A DNA stretch of 64,000 bases from Arthrobacter sp. EM1. GTDB lineage: Bacteria; Actinomycetota; Actinomycetes; Actinomycetales; Micrococcaceae. The DNA lies in NCBI RefSeq assembly GCF_029964055.1, contig NZ_CP124836.1:2914001-2978000 (forward strand), in the 5' to 3' direction. Positions 53,209 to 62,006 of this stretch are shown piece by piece; the first letter of the stretch is position 1, and every line of letters begins with the position of its first letter. The notes under the pieces are model-generated. The model was not told the origin of the DNA. It did not search any database and saw only the letters and a program-made list of their open reading frames with translations. A program made the position numbers and the translations under genes.

Positions 53209-53887
53209 TTCCTCAAGCGCCGCCAACCGTCCCGCCCACAATGCACCCGTGCTGGTGATCGGGCTGGGCCGTTTCGGCGCCTCCACCGCAGAACAACTGG
53301 TCAAGCAGGGCCGTGAGGTGCTGGCGATCGAACGCGACCGGAACCTCGTACAGAAATGGTCCGGCGTCCTGACCCACGTCGTCGAAGCCGACGCCACCAA
53401 CATTGACGCCCTCCGCCAGCTTGGCGCGCAGGAATTCAGCTCCGCCGTGGTGGGAGTGGGCACCTCGATCGAATCGTCGGTGCTGATCACGGTGAACCTG
53501 GTGGACCTGGGCATCGAGCACCTGTGGGTCAAGGCCATCACGCCCTCGCACGGCAAGATCCTGACCCGGATCGGCGCCAACCACGTGATCTACCCGGAGG
53601 CCGATGCGGGTGTCCGGGCGGCGCACCTGGTCTCCGGGCGGATGCTGGACTTCATCGAGTTCGACGACGACTTCGCGATCGTGAAGATGTACCCGCCGCG
53701 TGAGACCGTGGGCTTTACCCTGGACGAATCGAAGGTTCGGTCAAAGTACGGGGTCACGATTGTAGGGGTGAAGTCCCCGGGCGAGGACTTCACCTACGCC
53801 CGTCCGGAGACGAAGGTTTCTTCACGGGACATGCTCATCGTTTCCGGCCACGTGGACCTGCTGGAGCGGTTCGCGGCCCGGCCGTAG
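53201..53887 (+). CDS. TrkA/KtrA-type potassium channel regulator
   Basis: 228 residues from TTG 53201, with GGAAGAGAG upstream; the overlap with the transporter gene suggests coupled translation. The RCK_N Rossmann domain (APVLVIGLGRFGASTAEQLVKQG, then LAIERD) binds NAD(H) or ATP, and a C-terminal RCK_C domain (~150-225) binds another ligand. Soluble; it forms a ring on the transporter and gates potassium flow. There is only one RCK pair, as in KtrA, not the double TrkA of E. coli. Confidence 0.93.
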   Translation: MASSSSAANRPAHNAPVLVIGLGRFGASTAEQLVKQGREVLAIERDRNLVQKWSGVLTHVVEADATNIDALRQLGAQEFSSAVVGVGTSIESSVLITVNLVDLGIEHLWVKAITPSHGKILTRIGANHVIYPEADAGVRAAHLVSGRMLDFIEFDDDFAIVKMYPPRETVGFTLDESKVRSKYGVTIVGVKSPGEDFTYARPETKVSSRDMLIVSGHVDLLERFAARP

Positions 53888-53963
53888 GGCAGCTCAAGCC
53901 GCGTCCGGCGCCGGGCCCACCTCAGCCACGGATTACGGATGCCACGCAAGGTATCGCGAAGGA

Positions 53964-54548
53964 TCAGTTCCCGCCGGTCTTCGCAGCCTTGGCGGCGGCT
54001 TTGGCGGCCTGTTTGCTGGAGCGCACCTTGCTCAGCGACTCCGGATCAACAATGTCGGCGACGGACAGGAAGGCGTCTTTTTGGCCGTAATGGCCGGCGG
54101 CCTCGCGCCAGCCCTTGGCCTGGAGGCCGCACTGCTTTCCCAGCAGCGCCAGGAAGATCTTGGCTTTTTGCTCGCCGAACCCTGGCAATGCCCTGAGCCG
54201 GCGCAGCACTTCCGGCCCGTCGGGGTCCCCCTTGGTCCAGATGGCGGTGGCGTCCCCGTTCCAGTCACTGTGCACCGTTTCGGCCAGGGCCTGGACGCGG
54301 CCGGCCATTGATCCGGGAAAACGGTGGACGGCCGGGCGCTCCTTGAACACCTCAACGAACTCCTGCGGAGCGTACCGGGCGATCGCCGCGGGGTCCATCG
54401 ACCCGATGCGCGTCCGGATCTTTTCGGGACCGGCAAAGGCCGACTCCATTGTCACCTGTTGGTCCAGCAGCATGCCGGTGAGCAGCGCGAACGCGTCGTC
54501 GCTGAGGAGTTTGTCCGCTGCGGGATCCCCTGTGATGTGCAGTTCCAT
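53964..54548 (-). CDS. HhH-GPD base excision repair family protein
   Basis: 194 residues from ATG 54548, with AGGA 8 bases upstream; a start 12 codons earlier is possible. ELHITGDPAADKLLSDDAFA and LTGMLLDQQVTMESAF are typical of the actinobacterial HhH-GPD family, with a helix-hairpin-helix at LRALPGFGEQKAKIFLALLG. Such proteins resemble DNA glycosylases, but the catalytic Lys/Asp of EndoIII/MutY is not obvious. The tail is Lys/Ala-rich and may bind DNA. Substrate base unknown. Confidence 0.85.
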   Translation of the reverse strand: MELHITGDPAADKLLSDDAFALLTGMLLDQQVTMESAFAGPEKIRTRIGSMDPAAIARYAPQEFVEVFKERPAVHRFPGSMAGRVQALAETVHSDWNGDATAIWTKGDPDGPEVLRRLRALPGFGEQKAKIFLALLGKQCGLQAKGWREAAGHYGQKDAFLSVADIVDPESLSKVRSSKQAAKAAAKAAKTGGN

Positions 54549-54605
54549 GGGTCCTATCCTGCCATCAGGTCCGGTTTCCGTCATTGGCTTGCGCCGGCGT
54601 CGCAG

Positions 54606-55439
54606 CTAGGCCAGCTGTTTGGTGATTTCCCCGGCCCGTTCGGCGGCTGCCCGCGCGCCGTCGGCAATGATCCCGGGCAGGCCGCGCGCGTCAAAAGTGG
54701 CGATGGCCCGCTCGGTAGTGCCGTTGGGGCTGGTGACGGCCTTGCGCAGCGCCGACGGATCTGCGTCCGGCTCGGCCAGCATAAAGCCTGCCCCGGCGAC
54801 GGTTTCCCGGGCAATGAGCAGCGAGAGCTCACGGTCAAGTCCCAGTTCGACGCCGGCGTCGGCCATGGCTTCGGCCAGATAGAACGCGTACGCCGGGCCG
54901 GAGCCGCTGATCGCGGACAGCGCGTCCACCTGGTGTTCGGGGATCTCGACGACGGTGCCGGCGGCGGCCAGGACGTCCTTGGCCAGTTGCAGCTGGGCCG
55001 GGGAGCAGTGGGTGCCCGGCGACACGGACACCACCCCGCGGCCCAGCTTCGCAGGGGTGTTGGGCATGGTCCGGATCACTGGTTGGCCAGCCGGCAGCGC
55101 GGCTTCCAGCTGCTCCAGTGACACGGCCGCCGCGACGCTGATGACAACCGTGTCCGGTGCCAGCGCCTCGCCGATCTCGCGGGCAAGGTCCGCGATCCCC
55201 ACCGGCTTGACGCCCAGGATCACGACGTCGGCCCCGGTGGCAGCCTGTTTGTTGTTGTCCGGCTCTTCCGCCCCGGCGATGGCTGTAATGCCGTGATGCC
55301 GTTCCGCGAGTTCGGCGGCGCGGTCAGCGCGGCGGACGGTGGCGACGATGTCCGCCGGGTCAGCACCGCCCGCGATCAGTCCGCCAAGGATGGCCTCGTT
55401 CATTGATCCACAGCCCAGGAATGCGATTCGGTTACTCAT
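54606..55439 (-). CDS. proC: Pyrroline-5-carboxylate reductase
   Basis: 277 residues. It makes L-proline from pyrroline-5-carboxylate with NAD(P)H. The N-terminal Rossmann motif is IAFLGCGSMNEAILGGLIAGG, VILGVKPVGIADLA and VISVAAAVSLEQLEAALP follow, then VIRTMPNTPAKLGRGV and the signature VDALSAISGSGPAYAFYLAEAM. Standard length. In mycobacteria proC neighbours the bS22/HTH pair; here it is ~9 kb away. Confidence 0.96.
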   Translation of the reverse strand: MSNRIAFLGCGSMNEAILGGLIAGGADPADIVATVRRADRAAELAERHHGITAIAGAEEPDNNKQAATGADVVILGVKPVGIADLAREIGEALAPDTVVISVAAAVSLEQLEAALPAGQPVIRTMPNTPAKLGRGVVSVSPGTHCSPAQLQLAKDVLAAAGTVVEIPEHQVDALSAISGSGPAYAFYLAEAMADAGVELGLDRELSLLIARETVAGAGFMLAEPDADPSALRKAVTSPNGTTERAIATFDARGLPGIIADGARAAAERAGEITKQLA

Positions 55440-55576
55440 GCACCCATCATGGCAGTCGGGCCCGATTCACAGCCAGTTCTCACCCTTGCGCCAGCGTCTT
55501 CACAACATCCGTGACTAACGTCGTAGTTACCTCATTGAGGGTGCGAGTGATGCAGCAGGCATGCGGATGCCTGCCG

Positions 55577-55695
55577 GGCACCGGTCGTCTGCAGCGGGTT
55601 TCCCCCCATTTTCCCGCAGCGGACGGCCGGTGCCTTCGTTCGTTAAACGACGTCGTCATTCACCGCGGGGGATACCCCCTCCCCCGGTACCGCGG
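55577..55695 (+). ncRNA. 6C-type small RNA (two hairpins with C-rich loops)
   Basis: Hairpin 1 (55577-55634): GGCACCGG pairs with CCGGTGCC, then GTCTGC/GCGGAC and GCGGG/CCCGC; its loop is TTTCCCCCCATTTT, with exactly six C. Hairpin 2 (about 55662-55688): ACCG..GGGGG pairs with CCCCCGGT around ATACCCCCT. This is the layout of the actinobacterial 6C RNA, whose mycobacterial form is the small RNA B11. A third hairpin (GCAGGCAT/ATGCCTGC, 55555-55574) lies just before. The 55440-55806 gap has no convincing gene. The ends of the RNA are not defined. Confidence 0.68.
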
Positions 55696-55806
55696 CCCGG
55701 ACGCGGCAGCCGCAATTACCCGGGCAATATCCGCCTCCGCCGCCGGCGTCCCAGCGGACTCAGGAGGTGGTTCGGGCTCGGGGTCGCAGGCCATTGCCGG
55801 TGGTGC

Positions 55807-56148
55807 CTAGTGCTGGATCGGTCGTACTTCGATGGGGAGGGTCGTGGCGCGGGCCAGTTTGCCTGCCCAAACCAGCGCGGCGTCGAGATCCTCTGCGTCG
55901 ATGACGGTGAACCCACCGAGATGTTCCTTGGCTTCGGCGAAGGGACCGTGCGTGATGAGCACCTCGGTGCCCTGCTGCCGCACGACCGTGGCGGTATCGG
56001 TGGGATGAAGGCCAGCGGCGAACAACCAGACTCCGGCCGCCCTCATTTCGCGGTTCAGGGCCGCAAGGTCAGCCATGATGGGCCCAAGGACTTCCGGGGC
56101 CGGGGCCGGGCTTACGGGCTGGTAGAGGCTGAGCAGGTACTGCGCCAT
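55807..56148 (-). CDS. YCII-related (DGPF domain) protein
   Basis: 113 residues from ATG 56148, with GGGAGGA 8 bases upstream. AQYLLSLYQP at the front, ALNREMRAAGVWLFAAGLHP, and VLITHGPFAEAKEHLGGFTVIDAEDLDAAL holding the DGPF-type (here HGPF) motif. These dimeric ferredoxin-like proteins often neighbour ECF sigma factors, but none is seen here. Function unknown. Confidence 0.9.
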   Translation of the reverse strand: MAQYLLSLYQPVSPAPAPEVLGPIMADLAALNREMRAAGVWLFAAGLHPTDTATVVRQQGTEVLITHGPFAEAKEHLGGFTVIDAEDLDAALVWAGKLARATTLPIEVRPIQH

Positions 56149-56249
56149 GGTGCTGTCCTCCCTGGCGAATCGGCCGGCTCCCTGCCGGCCTCTCAACTAC
56201 TAGACGAACGGCCGGCGGCCGGATCGACAACCCGCGGCCAGGAAATCGT

Positions 56250-57293
56250 TCACCGGACGACCGCGGGCCGGGACTTGTTTACCTCCGCCGGCTCCGGCTC
56301 GGGCAACTGCGGCTCAGCAGGGTGGCCGGACTGGGTCACATGGGGCGCCGGCTGCAGCGGACCTTCGAAGACCAGCTGATCCAACCGGCGGAGGATGAGG
56401 CCTTCGCGAAGAGCCCACGGGCAGATCTCCAGGCTGCGAAACTCAAACATTTCGAGGGCGGCCTCCGCCACCAGGGCCCCAGCCAGCAGCTGGGGAGCGC
56501 GCGCTTCGGAAACACCCGGAAGGTTTAGCCGGTCCTCAACCTCCATGGCCGAGATACGCTGCGCCCACAAGCCCAGATCCGTCGCGAAGAGCTCACGCTT
56601 AACGTATGGCCCGGCGCCACTGGGCGCCGCCCCGGCGATCCGGGCCAGCGAGCGGAACGTCTTGGACGTGCCAGCGACATGGTTGGCCTTGCCCAGCTTC
56701 GCGAAGTCGCGCACCACCGGCTTGAGTGTGGCCCGGATGTAGCGGCGAAGCTCCTTCACGCTCTTGGCCGAGGGCGGGTCCTGTTCCAGCCAGTCCCGGG
56801 TCAGTCGGCTCGCACCAAGCGGGACCGACGTCGCATATTCTGGGAGCTCGTCCTCGCCGTACGCCATCTCGAAAGAACCGCCGCCGATGTCCAGGTTCAG
56901 CACGGGTCCGGCGCCCCAGCCGTACCAGCGGCGCACGGCGAAGAAAGTCATGGAGGCCTCTTCGCTGCCGGTCAGTTCCCGCAGCGTCACGGTGGTCTCA
57001 TGCTTGACCCGGGCCAGCACTGCGGACCCGTTGGCAGCCTCGCGGATGGCGGAGGTACAGAACGCCAGCAAGTCTTCGGCCTTGTGCTTGGCCGCGAATT
57101 CCCACGCCTCGAGGACGAACTCGATCAGCTCACGCTGGCCGGCGTCGTTGATACTGCCGTCGGGCTCGAGAAACTGCACGAGGGACAGGGGGCGCTTATG
57201 CGAGGCGAACGGCACCGGACGCGCCCCCGGGTGGGCATCCACAAGCAGGAGGTGGACAGTGTTTGAGCCAATATCGAGGACGCCTAGACGCAT
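56250..57293 (-). CDS. Ppx/GppA phosphatase family protein
   Basis: 347 residues, the short form without the C-terminal HD domain. LGVLDIGSNTVHLLLVD is the phosphate-1 loop, TSAIREAANG follows, and LNLDIGGGSFEMAYGEDELPE is the phosphate-2 region. It hydrolyses polyphosphate or pppGpp; actinobacteria have two such proteins and the role of each is hard to assign from sequence. Downstream proC and upstream sseB lie on the same strand, but the gaps argue against one operon. Confidence 0.9.
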   Translation of the reverse strand: MRLGVLDIGSNTVHLLLVDAHPGARPVPFASHKRPLSLVQFLEPDGSINDAGQRELIEFVLEAWEFAAKHKAEDLLAFCTSAIREAANGSAVLARVKHETTVTLRELTGSEEASMTFFAVRRWYGWGAGPVLNLDIGGGSFEMAYGEDELPEYATSVPLGASRLTRDWLEQDPPSAKSVKELRRYIRATLKPVVRDFAKLGKANHVAGTSKTFRSLARIAGAAPSGAGPYVKRELFATDLGLWAQRISAMEVEDRLNLPGVSEARAPQLLAGALVAEAALEMFEFRSLEICPWALREGLILRRLDQLVFEGPLQPAPHVTQSGHPAEPQLPEPEPAEVNKSRPAVVR

Positions 57294-57354
57294 AGGGCCA
57301 TTATTCCCCGGGGAGCGCCGCCCGCCTAACGGGCCGGCAGCGGCCGGGCCCTGG

Positions 57355-57804
57355 TTACGGCTGGTGGTCCCGGCCGGAGGCCTCGTCCGGCTCGTCGGCG
57401 GGCTTGAAGTCGCGTCGGATGTTGGCTACGCCTTCCGGGTCGATCTCAAAGCCGAAGGCAGCACCGGGGTTTATGACCATCCCAAGATCCTCGCCAAGGT
57501 TTCCGAGGATCGCGGCGCCTTGGGTGCCAAGGACGTTGGGTGCGGCCGTCAGGTACTGCTCGGAGACGCGGCTGGGGTGCGAGAACACCGCCAGGACGGG
57601 GCTTCCAGCGGAGTTGGCAAGCACCAGCGGCTCAACCTTGGCGTCGGCCCCTTCGAGCGCCTCGGAGCTGACGATGTAGACCTCGTTGTTGAGGAAAGCC
57701 AGAATGACGTCAACGGGGTTGGCGTCCGGCTGTTCGCCCCGGGCAAGCTTCTCTTCGAGGTCGTTGAGCGGCTGGAGGTCCAAGTGATCGGGCTGTTCAG
57801 TCAT
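57355..57804 (-). CDS. SseB N-terminal domain protein
   Basis: 149 residues. LNDLEEKLARGEQPDANPVD, VDVILAFLNNEVYIVSSEAL, SPVLAVFSHPSRVSEQYL and LGMVINPGAAFGFEIDPEGV cover a full SseB domain, a small fold named after the enterobacterial SseB protein and of unknown role in actinobacteria. Cytosolic. It lies 61 bases upstream of ppx on the same strand. Its start is followed upstream by a palindromic repeat and the DUF559 gene. Confidence 0.87.
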   Translation of the reverse strand: MTEQPDHLDLQPLNDLEEKLARGEQPDANPVDVILAFLNNEVYIVSSEALEGADAKVEPLVLANSAGSPVLAVFSHPSRVSEQYLTAAPNVLGTQGAAILGNLGEDLGMVINPGAAFGFEIDPEGVANIRRDFKPADEPDEASGRDHQP

Positions 57805-57851
57805 ACTCCTACTCGATCACGTTGCGCCCCGGTCCGCAAACGAGAGTGTGA

Positions 57852-57911
57852 CTCGCGGGTTCCGTCCGCCGTCGACGTTTTGACACCGCGAGCACGGACT
57901 GAACCCGCGAG
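57852..57911. repeat. Palindromic intergenic repeat, copy 1
   Basis: CTCGCGGGTTCCGTCC (57852-57867) pairs with GGACTGAACCCGCGAG (57896-57911), with one mismatch. The core is GTCGACGTTTTGACAC. It lies 4 bases after the end of the DUF559 gene. A close copy lies at 59021-59080, beyond the other end of that gene. Confidence 0.85.
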
Positions 57912-57915
57912 CACT

Positions 57916-58968
57916 TCACGAGTCCAGGGCCCGGAGCAGCCTGGTTTTGAACTCGCTTTCGCGGAACAGGTCCCGCCACTCGACCCGGACCACCTTCCAC
58001 CCGAGTTCCATCAAGGCCTTTTCTCGGCGCCGCTCCTGGAAGACTGCCTCCGCCGTGGGCGCGTAATCAAAGTATTTCCGCCGGCCATCAAATTCCAGTG
58101 CCACCCGCCGGTCCGGCCATGCACAATCCGTCCGGAACAGCCCCAACCTGGTCCGGACTTCGAACTGCAGCACGGGTGCGGGCAACCGCAGCCGTCGAAT
58201 CAGGTCCCGGGCGAGGGTCTCACCGGGCGACTCGGACCGGGCGTCCGCACAAGCGAGCACCTTCCGAAGCGAACCGATGCCGGGGACCCGGCGGAGCTGG
58301 CCCGCCTGGCGCTCCAGCTCCCCGGGGTCGAGACCAAGCCGAAGGGCATGATCCATAAGAATCAGGCCCTGGCGGAAGTTGAGGATCAGGCAGCACTCGA
58401 GTGCGGTGCGCGCGAGGGATGTCACCCGGTAGCCTTGGATTTCCGTGACATCTTCTGCCGGCACCGGACGAGTGTGCGCAATGACGTCGCCCGCGTGGCC
58501 ACCGGACGAAGGCAGGAACGGCACCGTGAGGTGGATCGTATCGTCCACCTGCCAGAGAAACAGGCAGTGGAGCCTGGCTGCCGTCGTATGGCTGAAAACA
58601 AAGCTGCCGGTGGAGGTTGTCAGCGTCCTGTGTGCGTAGGCGTCGATCCTGGTCCGGGAAATCCCGTCCCGGTCCAGGGAGGACCAGAAGCTGCCCAGGA
58701 CATAGCACCCCCGACGGACCCGGAGAATGGCACCCTGCTCCAATAACTGCCGCACCCGGCTGGCAGAAATTCCATGGTCCCGCAGTTCCTCGGTGCGCCA
58801 CAGCCTGCCCACCGGCAGTACCCCGGCCCGCAGGGCGGGCGCGCCCGCCGGTGCTGGTGGTCCGGTGGGCGCTGGCCGGCCTGGGCCTGCGTTAGGTGCC
58901 CGCTGGCCCATAGCCACGGCAAGCTGGTCGGTCGGGTATGGCTCGGAGGGTCCCATGCCGCCCAGCAT
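57916..58968 (-). CDS. DUF559-type protein with AbiEi-like N-terminal domain
   Basis: About 350 residues from ATG 58968. The start is uncertain: ATG 58956 and an upstream frame to 59055 are open, and no clear ribosome site is seen. Residues ~50-110 are a winged-helix-like region (WRTEELRDHGISASRVRQLL, LRVRRGCYVLGS) as in AbiEi-type antitoxins. The C-terminal ~110 residues are a DUF559/Vsr-like endonuclease fold: FRTDCAWPDRRVALEFDGRR, KYFDY, RREKALMELGWKVVRVEWRDL. DUF559 is related to restriction-type nucleases, but activity is unproven. It is bracketed by copies of one palindromic repeat and has no toxin partner beside it. Confidence 0.82.
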   Translation of the reverse strand: MLGGMGPSEPYPTDQLAVAMGQRAPNAGPGRPAPTGPPAPAGAPALRAGVLPVGRLWRTEELRDHGISASRVRQLLEQGAILRVRRGCYVLGSFWSSLDRDGISRTRIDAYAHRTLTTSTGSFVFSHTTAARLHCLFLWQVDDTIHLTVPFLPSSGGHAGDVIAHTRPVPAEDVTEIQGYRVTSLARTALECCLILNFRQGLILMDHALRLGLDPGELERQAGQLRRVPGIGSLRKVLACADARSESPGETLARDLIRRLRLPAPVLQFEVRTRLGLFRTDCAWPDRRVALEFDGRRKYFDYAPTAEAVFQERRREKALMELGWKVVRVEWRDLFRESEFKTRLLRALDS

Positions 58969-59020
58969 TTCGCGGTTACCAGGGCCCGGGCACCCCTCCC
59001 GCCGGCCATGTGGACAACCG

Positions 59021-59080
59021 CTCGCGGCCCCCGTCCGCCGCCGACGTTTTGACACGTCGAGCCGGGACGGAACCCGCGAG
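59021..59080. repeat. Palindromic intergenic repeat, copy 2
   Basis: CTCGCGGCCCCCGTCC (59021-59036) faces GGACGGAACCCGCGAG (59065-59080), and the core GCCGACGTTTTGACAC is nearly the same as in copy 1 (57852-57911), in the same orientation. It lies 5 bases beyond the topA stop, so it may also end the topA transcript. Confidence 0.85.
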
Positions 59081-59085
59081 GCAGG

Positions 59086-61824
59086 CTACTTCTTGGCTGC
59101 GGCTTTGCGGGCCGGAGCCTTGCGAGCCGCCGTCGTGCGCTTGACCGGCCCCCTGGCCCGCTTGTCCGCGAGCAGTTCGACAGCCTGTTCGCGGGTAAGC
59201 TCCTCCACCGAGGTGGAGCGGGGAACTGTGATATTGGTGACTCCGTCGGTGATGTAGGGGCCGAAGCGGCCTTCCTTCACCACGATGTTCTTCTCCGAGA
59301 CCGGGTCCGGACCGAACTCTGCCAGCGGCGGCACGGCTGCCCGGGCGCCTCGCTGCTTCGGCTGGGAGTAGATCTCCAGGGCCTGCTCGAGGGTGATGGT
59401 GAAGATTTCCTCCTCCGAGCCGATGGACCGGGAGTCTGTGCCCTTTTTCAAATACGGGCCAAAGCGGCCGTTCTGCACCGTGATCGGATTGCCTTCGGCG
59501 TCCTGTCCGAGGACCCGGGGCAAGCTCATAAGCTCCAGGGCCTCAGTCAGGCTGATGGATTCGACGCTCATCGATGCGAACAGCGACCCGGTGCGGGGTT
59601 TGGCCTTTACGGGCTTCTTCGCGGGCTTCGGCTTTCCGTTTTTGTAATACTCGACCGGCTGGTTGGCGAGCTGCTCCTCGGTCATCTCCGGGATGATCTC
59701 GGTGACGTAGGCGCCGTAGCGGCCATTTTTCGCGACGACGGTGTGTCCGGTATGCGGGTCCGCGCCGAGCACCCGCTCTTCGGGGGCAGCGGTTTCCATC
59801 AGCTCGACCGCCTTGGCCGCGGTGAGCTCGTCCGGTGCCAGGTCCTCGGGGACGTTGGCGCGGGCCGCATCAACCACTTCGCCGGTCTTCGGATCGACCA
59901 TTGGAACGGAGCTTTCCAAATACGGGCCGAATTTTCCGACCCGGAGCGTGATGGCGTCGGTGATCGGAATCGAGTTGATGTCCCTCGCGTCAATCTCGCC
60001 GAGGTTGTTGACGATGCTCAGCAGGCCGGGATCAGAATCCTCGCCGAAATAGAAGTGCTTGAGCCAGGCCGGACCCGCCGCCTGGCCGTTGGCAATCTTG
60101 TCCAAGTCCGCTTCCATGTCGGCGGTGAATTCGTAGTCCACGTAGTCGTGGAAGTGCTGCTCGAGCAGCCGGACCACGGAGAACGCGATCCAGCTCGGGA
60201 CCAGCGCGGACCCCTGCTTCCGGACGTAGCCGCGGTCCTGGATGGTGGAGATCGTCGAGGCGTAGGTGGACGGGCGGCCAATGCCCTTCTTTTCCAGCTC
60301 GGCGGTCAGGGACGCTTCAGTAAAGCGGGGCGGCGGCGACGTCTCATGTCCGACGGCGATGATATCCGATGCCGTGAGCGCGTCGTCCTTGGCCACGTTG
60401 GGCAACCGTCGGGCTTCCTCGGAGTCCTCGTCGCCCCGGCTTTCATCCTTGCCTTCTTCGTACGCGGCAAGGAAACCGGGGAAGGTGATCACGGTGCCGG
60501 AGGCCGAGAACTCGGCGTCGCGTCGTTCGGCTGCACCACCGGAGGTCACCGCACCAAGGCGGATCGTGGCGGTGGAGCCCTTGGCATCGGCCATCTGCGA
60601 GGCGACGGTGCGCTTCCAGATCAGTTCGTAGAGGCGGAATTCGTCGCCGGAAAGCTGCTTGGCCACCTGGGCCGGCGTACGGAAGGAGTCACCGGCGGGC
60701 CGGATGGCCTCGTGGGCTTCCTGCGCGTTGGCCGCCTTGCCGCTGTAGACGCGCGGCGAAGCCGGGACGTATTCAGCACCGTACAGTTCGGAGGCCTGGC
60801 GCCTTGCGGCCGTGACGGCCTCATTGCTCAGCGCGGAGGAGTCCGTGCGCATATAGGTGATGTAGCCGTTTTCGTAGAGCCGCTGGGCCACCTGCATGGT
60901 GCTTTTCGAGGAGAAGCGCAGCTTGCGGCCCGCCTCCTGCTGCAATGTGGACGTGGTGAACGGCGCGGCCGGCCGGCGGGTGTACGGCTTGGTATCGACG
61001 GAGCGGACGCGGAAGTCGGCGCCCTGCAGTCCCGCGGCCAGGGATCTGGCCAGCTCCTCATTGAGGTGCACGGCGTTGCGGGAGGTGAGCTCGCCGCTGT
61101 CGTTGAAGTCGCGGCCGCTGGCGACCTTGGCGCCGTCGACGAGGGCCAGTTTGGCTTTGAACGAACCGGACCCTGCGCCGAACTGGCCGGTCAGGTCCCA
61201 GTACGAGGCGGCTGTAAAAGCCATCCGCTCACGCTCCCGCGCCACCACCATGCGGGTTACAACCGACTGCACCCGGCCGGCGGAGAGCCCGCGGGCCACT
61301 TTGCGCCAGAGCACCGGGGAGATCTCATAGCCGTAGAGACGGTCCAGCACACGCCGGGTCTCCTGCGCGTCCACGAGGTCCTGGTCGACATCGCGCAGGT
61401 TGTCCATCGCCCGGTGGATGGCTTCCTTGGTAATTTCGCCGAAGGTCATGCGGTAGACCGGAACCTTGGGCTTGAGGACCTCCAGCAGGTGCCACGCGAT
61501 GGCCTCGCCCTCGCGGTCCCCGTCGGTTGCGAGGTAAAGAGCGTCGGCGTCCTTAAGCTGGGCCTTGAGTTCCGCGACTTTCTTCTTCTTGTCCGGGGAG
61601 ACCACGTAGTACGGCTTGAAGTCGTTATCAATGTCGACGGCGAACTTCCCCACCGAGGTCTTCTTCAGTTCCGCGGGCAATTCCGAGGGCTGCGGGAGGT
61701 CCCGGATGTGACCAACGGAGGCCTCGACGATGAAGCCCTCGCCGAGGTACTTGGCGATGGTCTTGCTCTTGGCGGGAGACTCCACAATCACGAGTTTCTT
61801 GCCGGTTTTGGCCTTGCTTGGCAC
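59086..61824 (-). CDS. topA: DNA topoisomerase I
   Basis: 912 residues from GTG 61824, with TAGGAG upstream. It relaxes negative supercoils. The Toprim domain starts KKLVIVESPAKSKTIAKYLG with DGDREGEAIAWHL holding the metal acids; the catalytic Tyr is in GYITYMRTDSSALS (near residue 345). The C-terminal third has several repeated modules of the type NGRFGPYLKKGTD / EGRFGPYITDG in place of zinc fingers, and ends in a basic tail (ARKAPARKAAAKK) for DNA binding, as in other actinobacteria. It is essential and well conserved. Confidence 0.98.
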   Translation of the reverse strand: MPSKAKTGKKLVIVESPAKSKTIAKYLGEGFIVEASVGHIRDLPQPSELPAELKKTSVGKFAVDIDNDFKPYYVVSPDKKKKVAELKAQLKDADALYLATDGDREGEAIAWHLLEVLKPKVPVYRMTFGEITKEAIHRAMDNLRDVDQDLVDAQETRRVLDRLYGYEISPVLWRKVARGLSAGRVQSVVTRMVVARERERMAFTAASYWDLTGQFGAGSGSFKAKLALVDGAKVASGRDFNDSGELTSRNAVHLNEELARSLAAGLQGADFRVRSVDTKPYTRRPAAPFTTSTLQQEAGRKLRFSSKSTMQVAQRLYENGYITYMRTDSSALSNEAVTAARRQASELYGAEYVPASPRVYSGKAANAQEAHEAIRPAGDSFRTPAQVAKQLSGDEFRLYELIWKRTVASQMADAKGSTATIRLGAVTSGGAAERRDAEFSASGTVITFPGFLAAYEEGKDESRGDEDSEEARRLPNVAKDDALTASDIIAVGHETSPPPRFTEASLTAELEKKGIGRPSTYASTISTIQDRGYVRKQGSALVPSWIAFSVVRLLEQHFHDYVDYEFTADMEADLDKIANGQAAGPAWLKHFYFGEDSDPGLLSIVNNLGEIDARDINSIPITDAITLRVGKFGPYLESSVPMVDPKTGEVVDAARANVPEDLAPDELTAAKAVELMETAAPEERVLGADPHTGHTVVAKNGRYGAYVTEIIPEMTEEQLANQPVEYYKNGKPKPAKKPVKAKPRTGSLFASMSVESISLTEALELMSLPRVLGQDAEGNPITVQNGRFGPYLKKGTDSRSIGSEEEIFTITLEQALEIYSQPKQRGARAAVPPLAEFGPDPVSEKNIVVKEGRFGPYITDGVTNITVPRSTSVEELTREQAVELLADKRARGPVKRTTAARKAPARKAAAKK

Positions 61825-62006
61825 TGTGCTCCTACAGAAAAAGGTTGCTCGGGCAGATGCGCCCATACCCGCCTAGTTCACCATATTTTGCGGATTCCCG
61901 CGCATTCGGCCCGAAATGGCGGGCATGCGGGCACGACTTCCGGGCGTCATGAACCCCGGCCCGGCAACGCGCGGCGGGGCGCAGCAGCCCCGGCCCGGCA
62001 ACGCCT

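Noticed and set aside
55561..56379. 272-codon frame over the 6C-like RNA and the YCII gene
   Set aside because: Begins in structured RNA and continues antisense to a YCII gene with a good ribosome site.
57852..57911. CRISPR-like repeat with 59021-59080
   Set aside because: Only two copies, over 1 kb apart, each an inverted repeat, and no spacers or cas genes.
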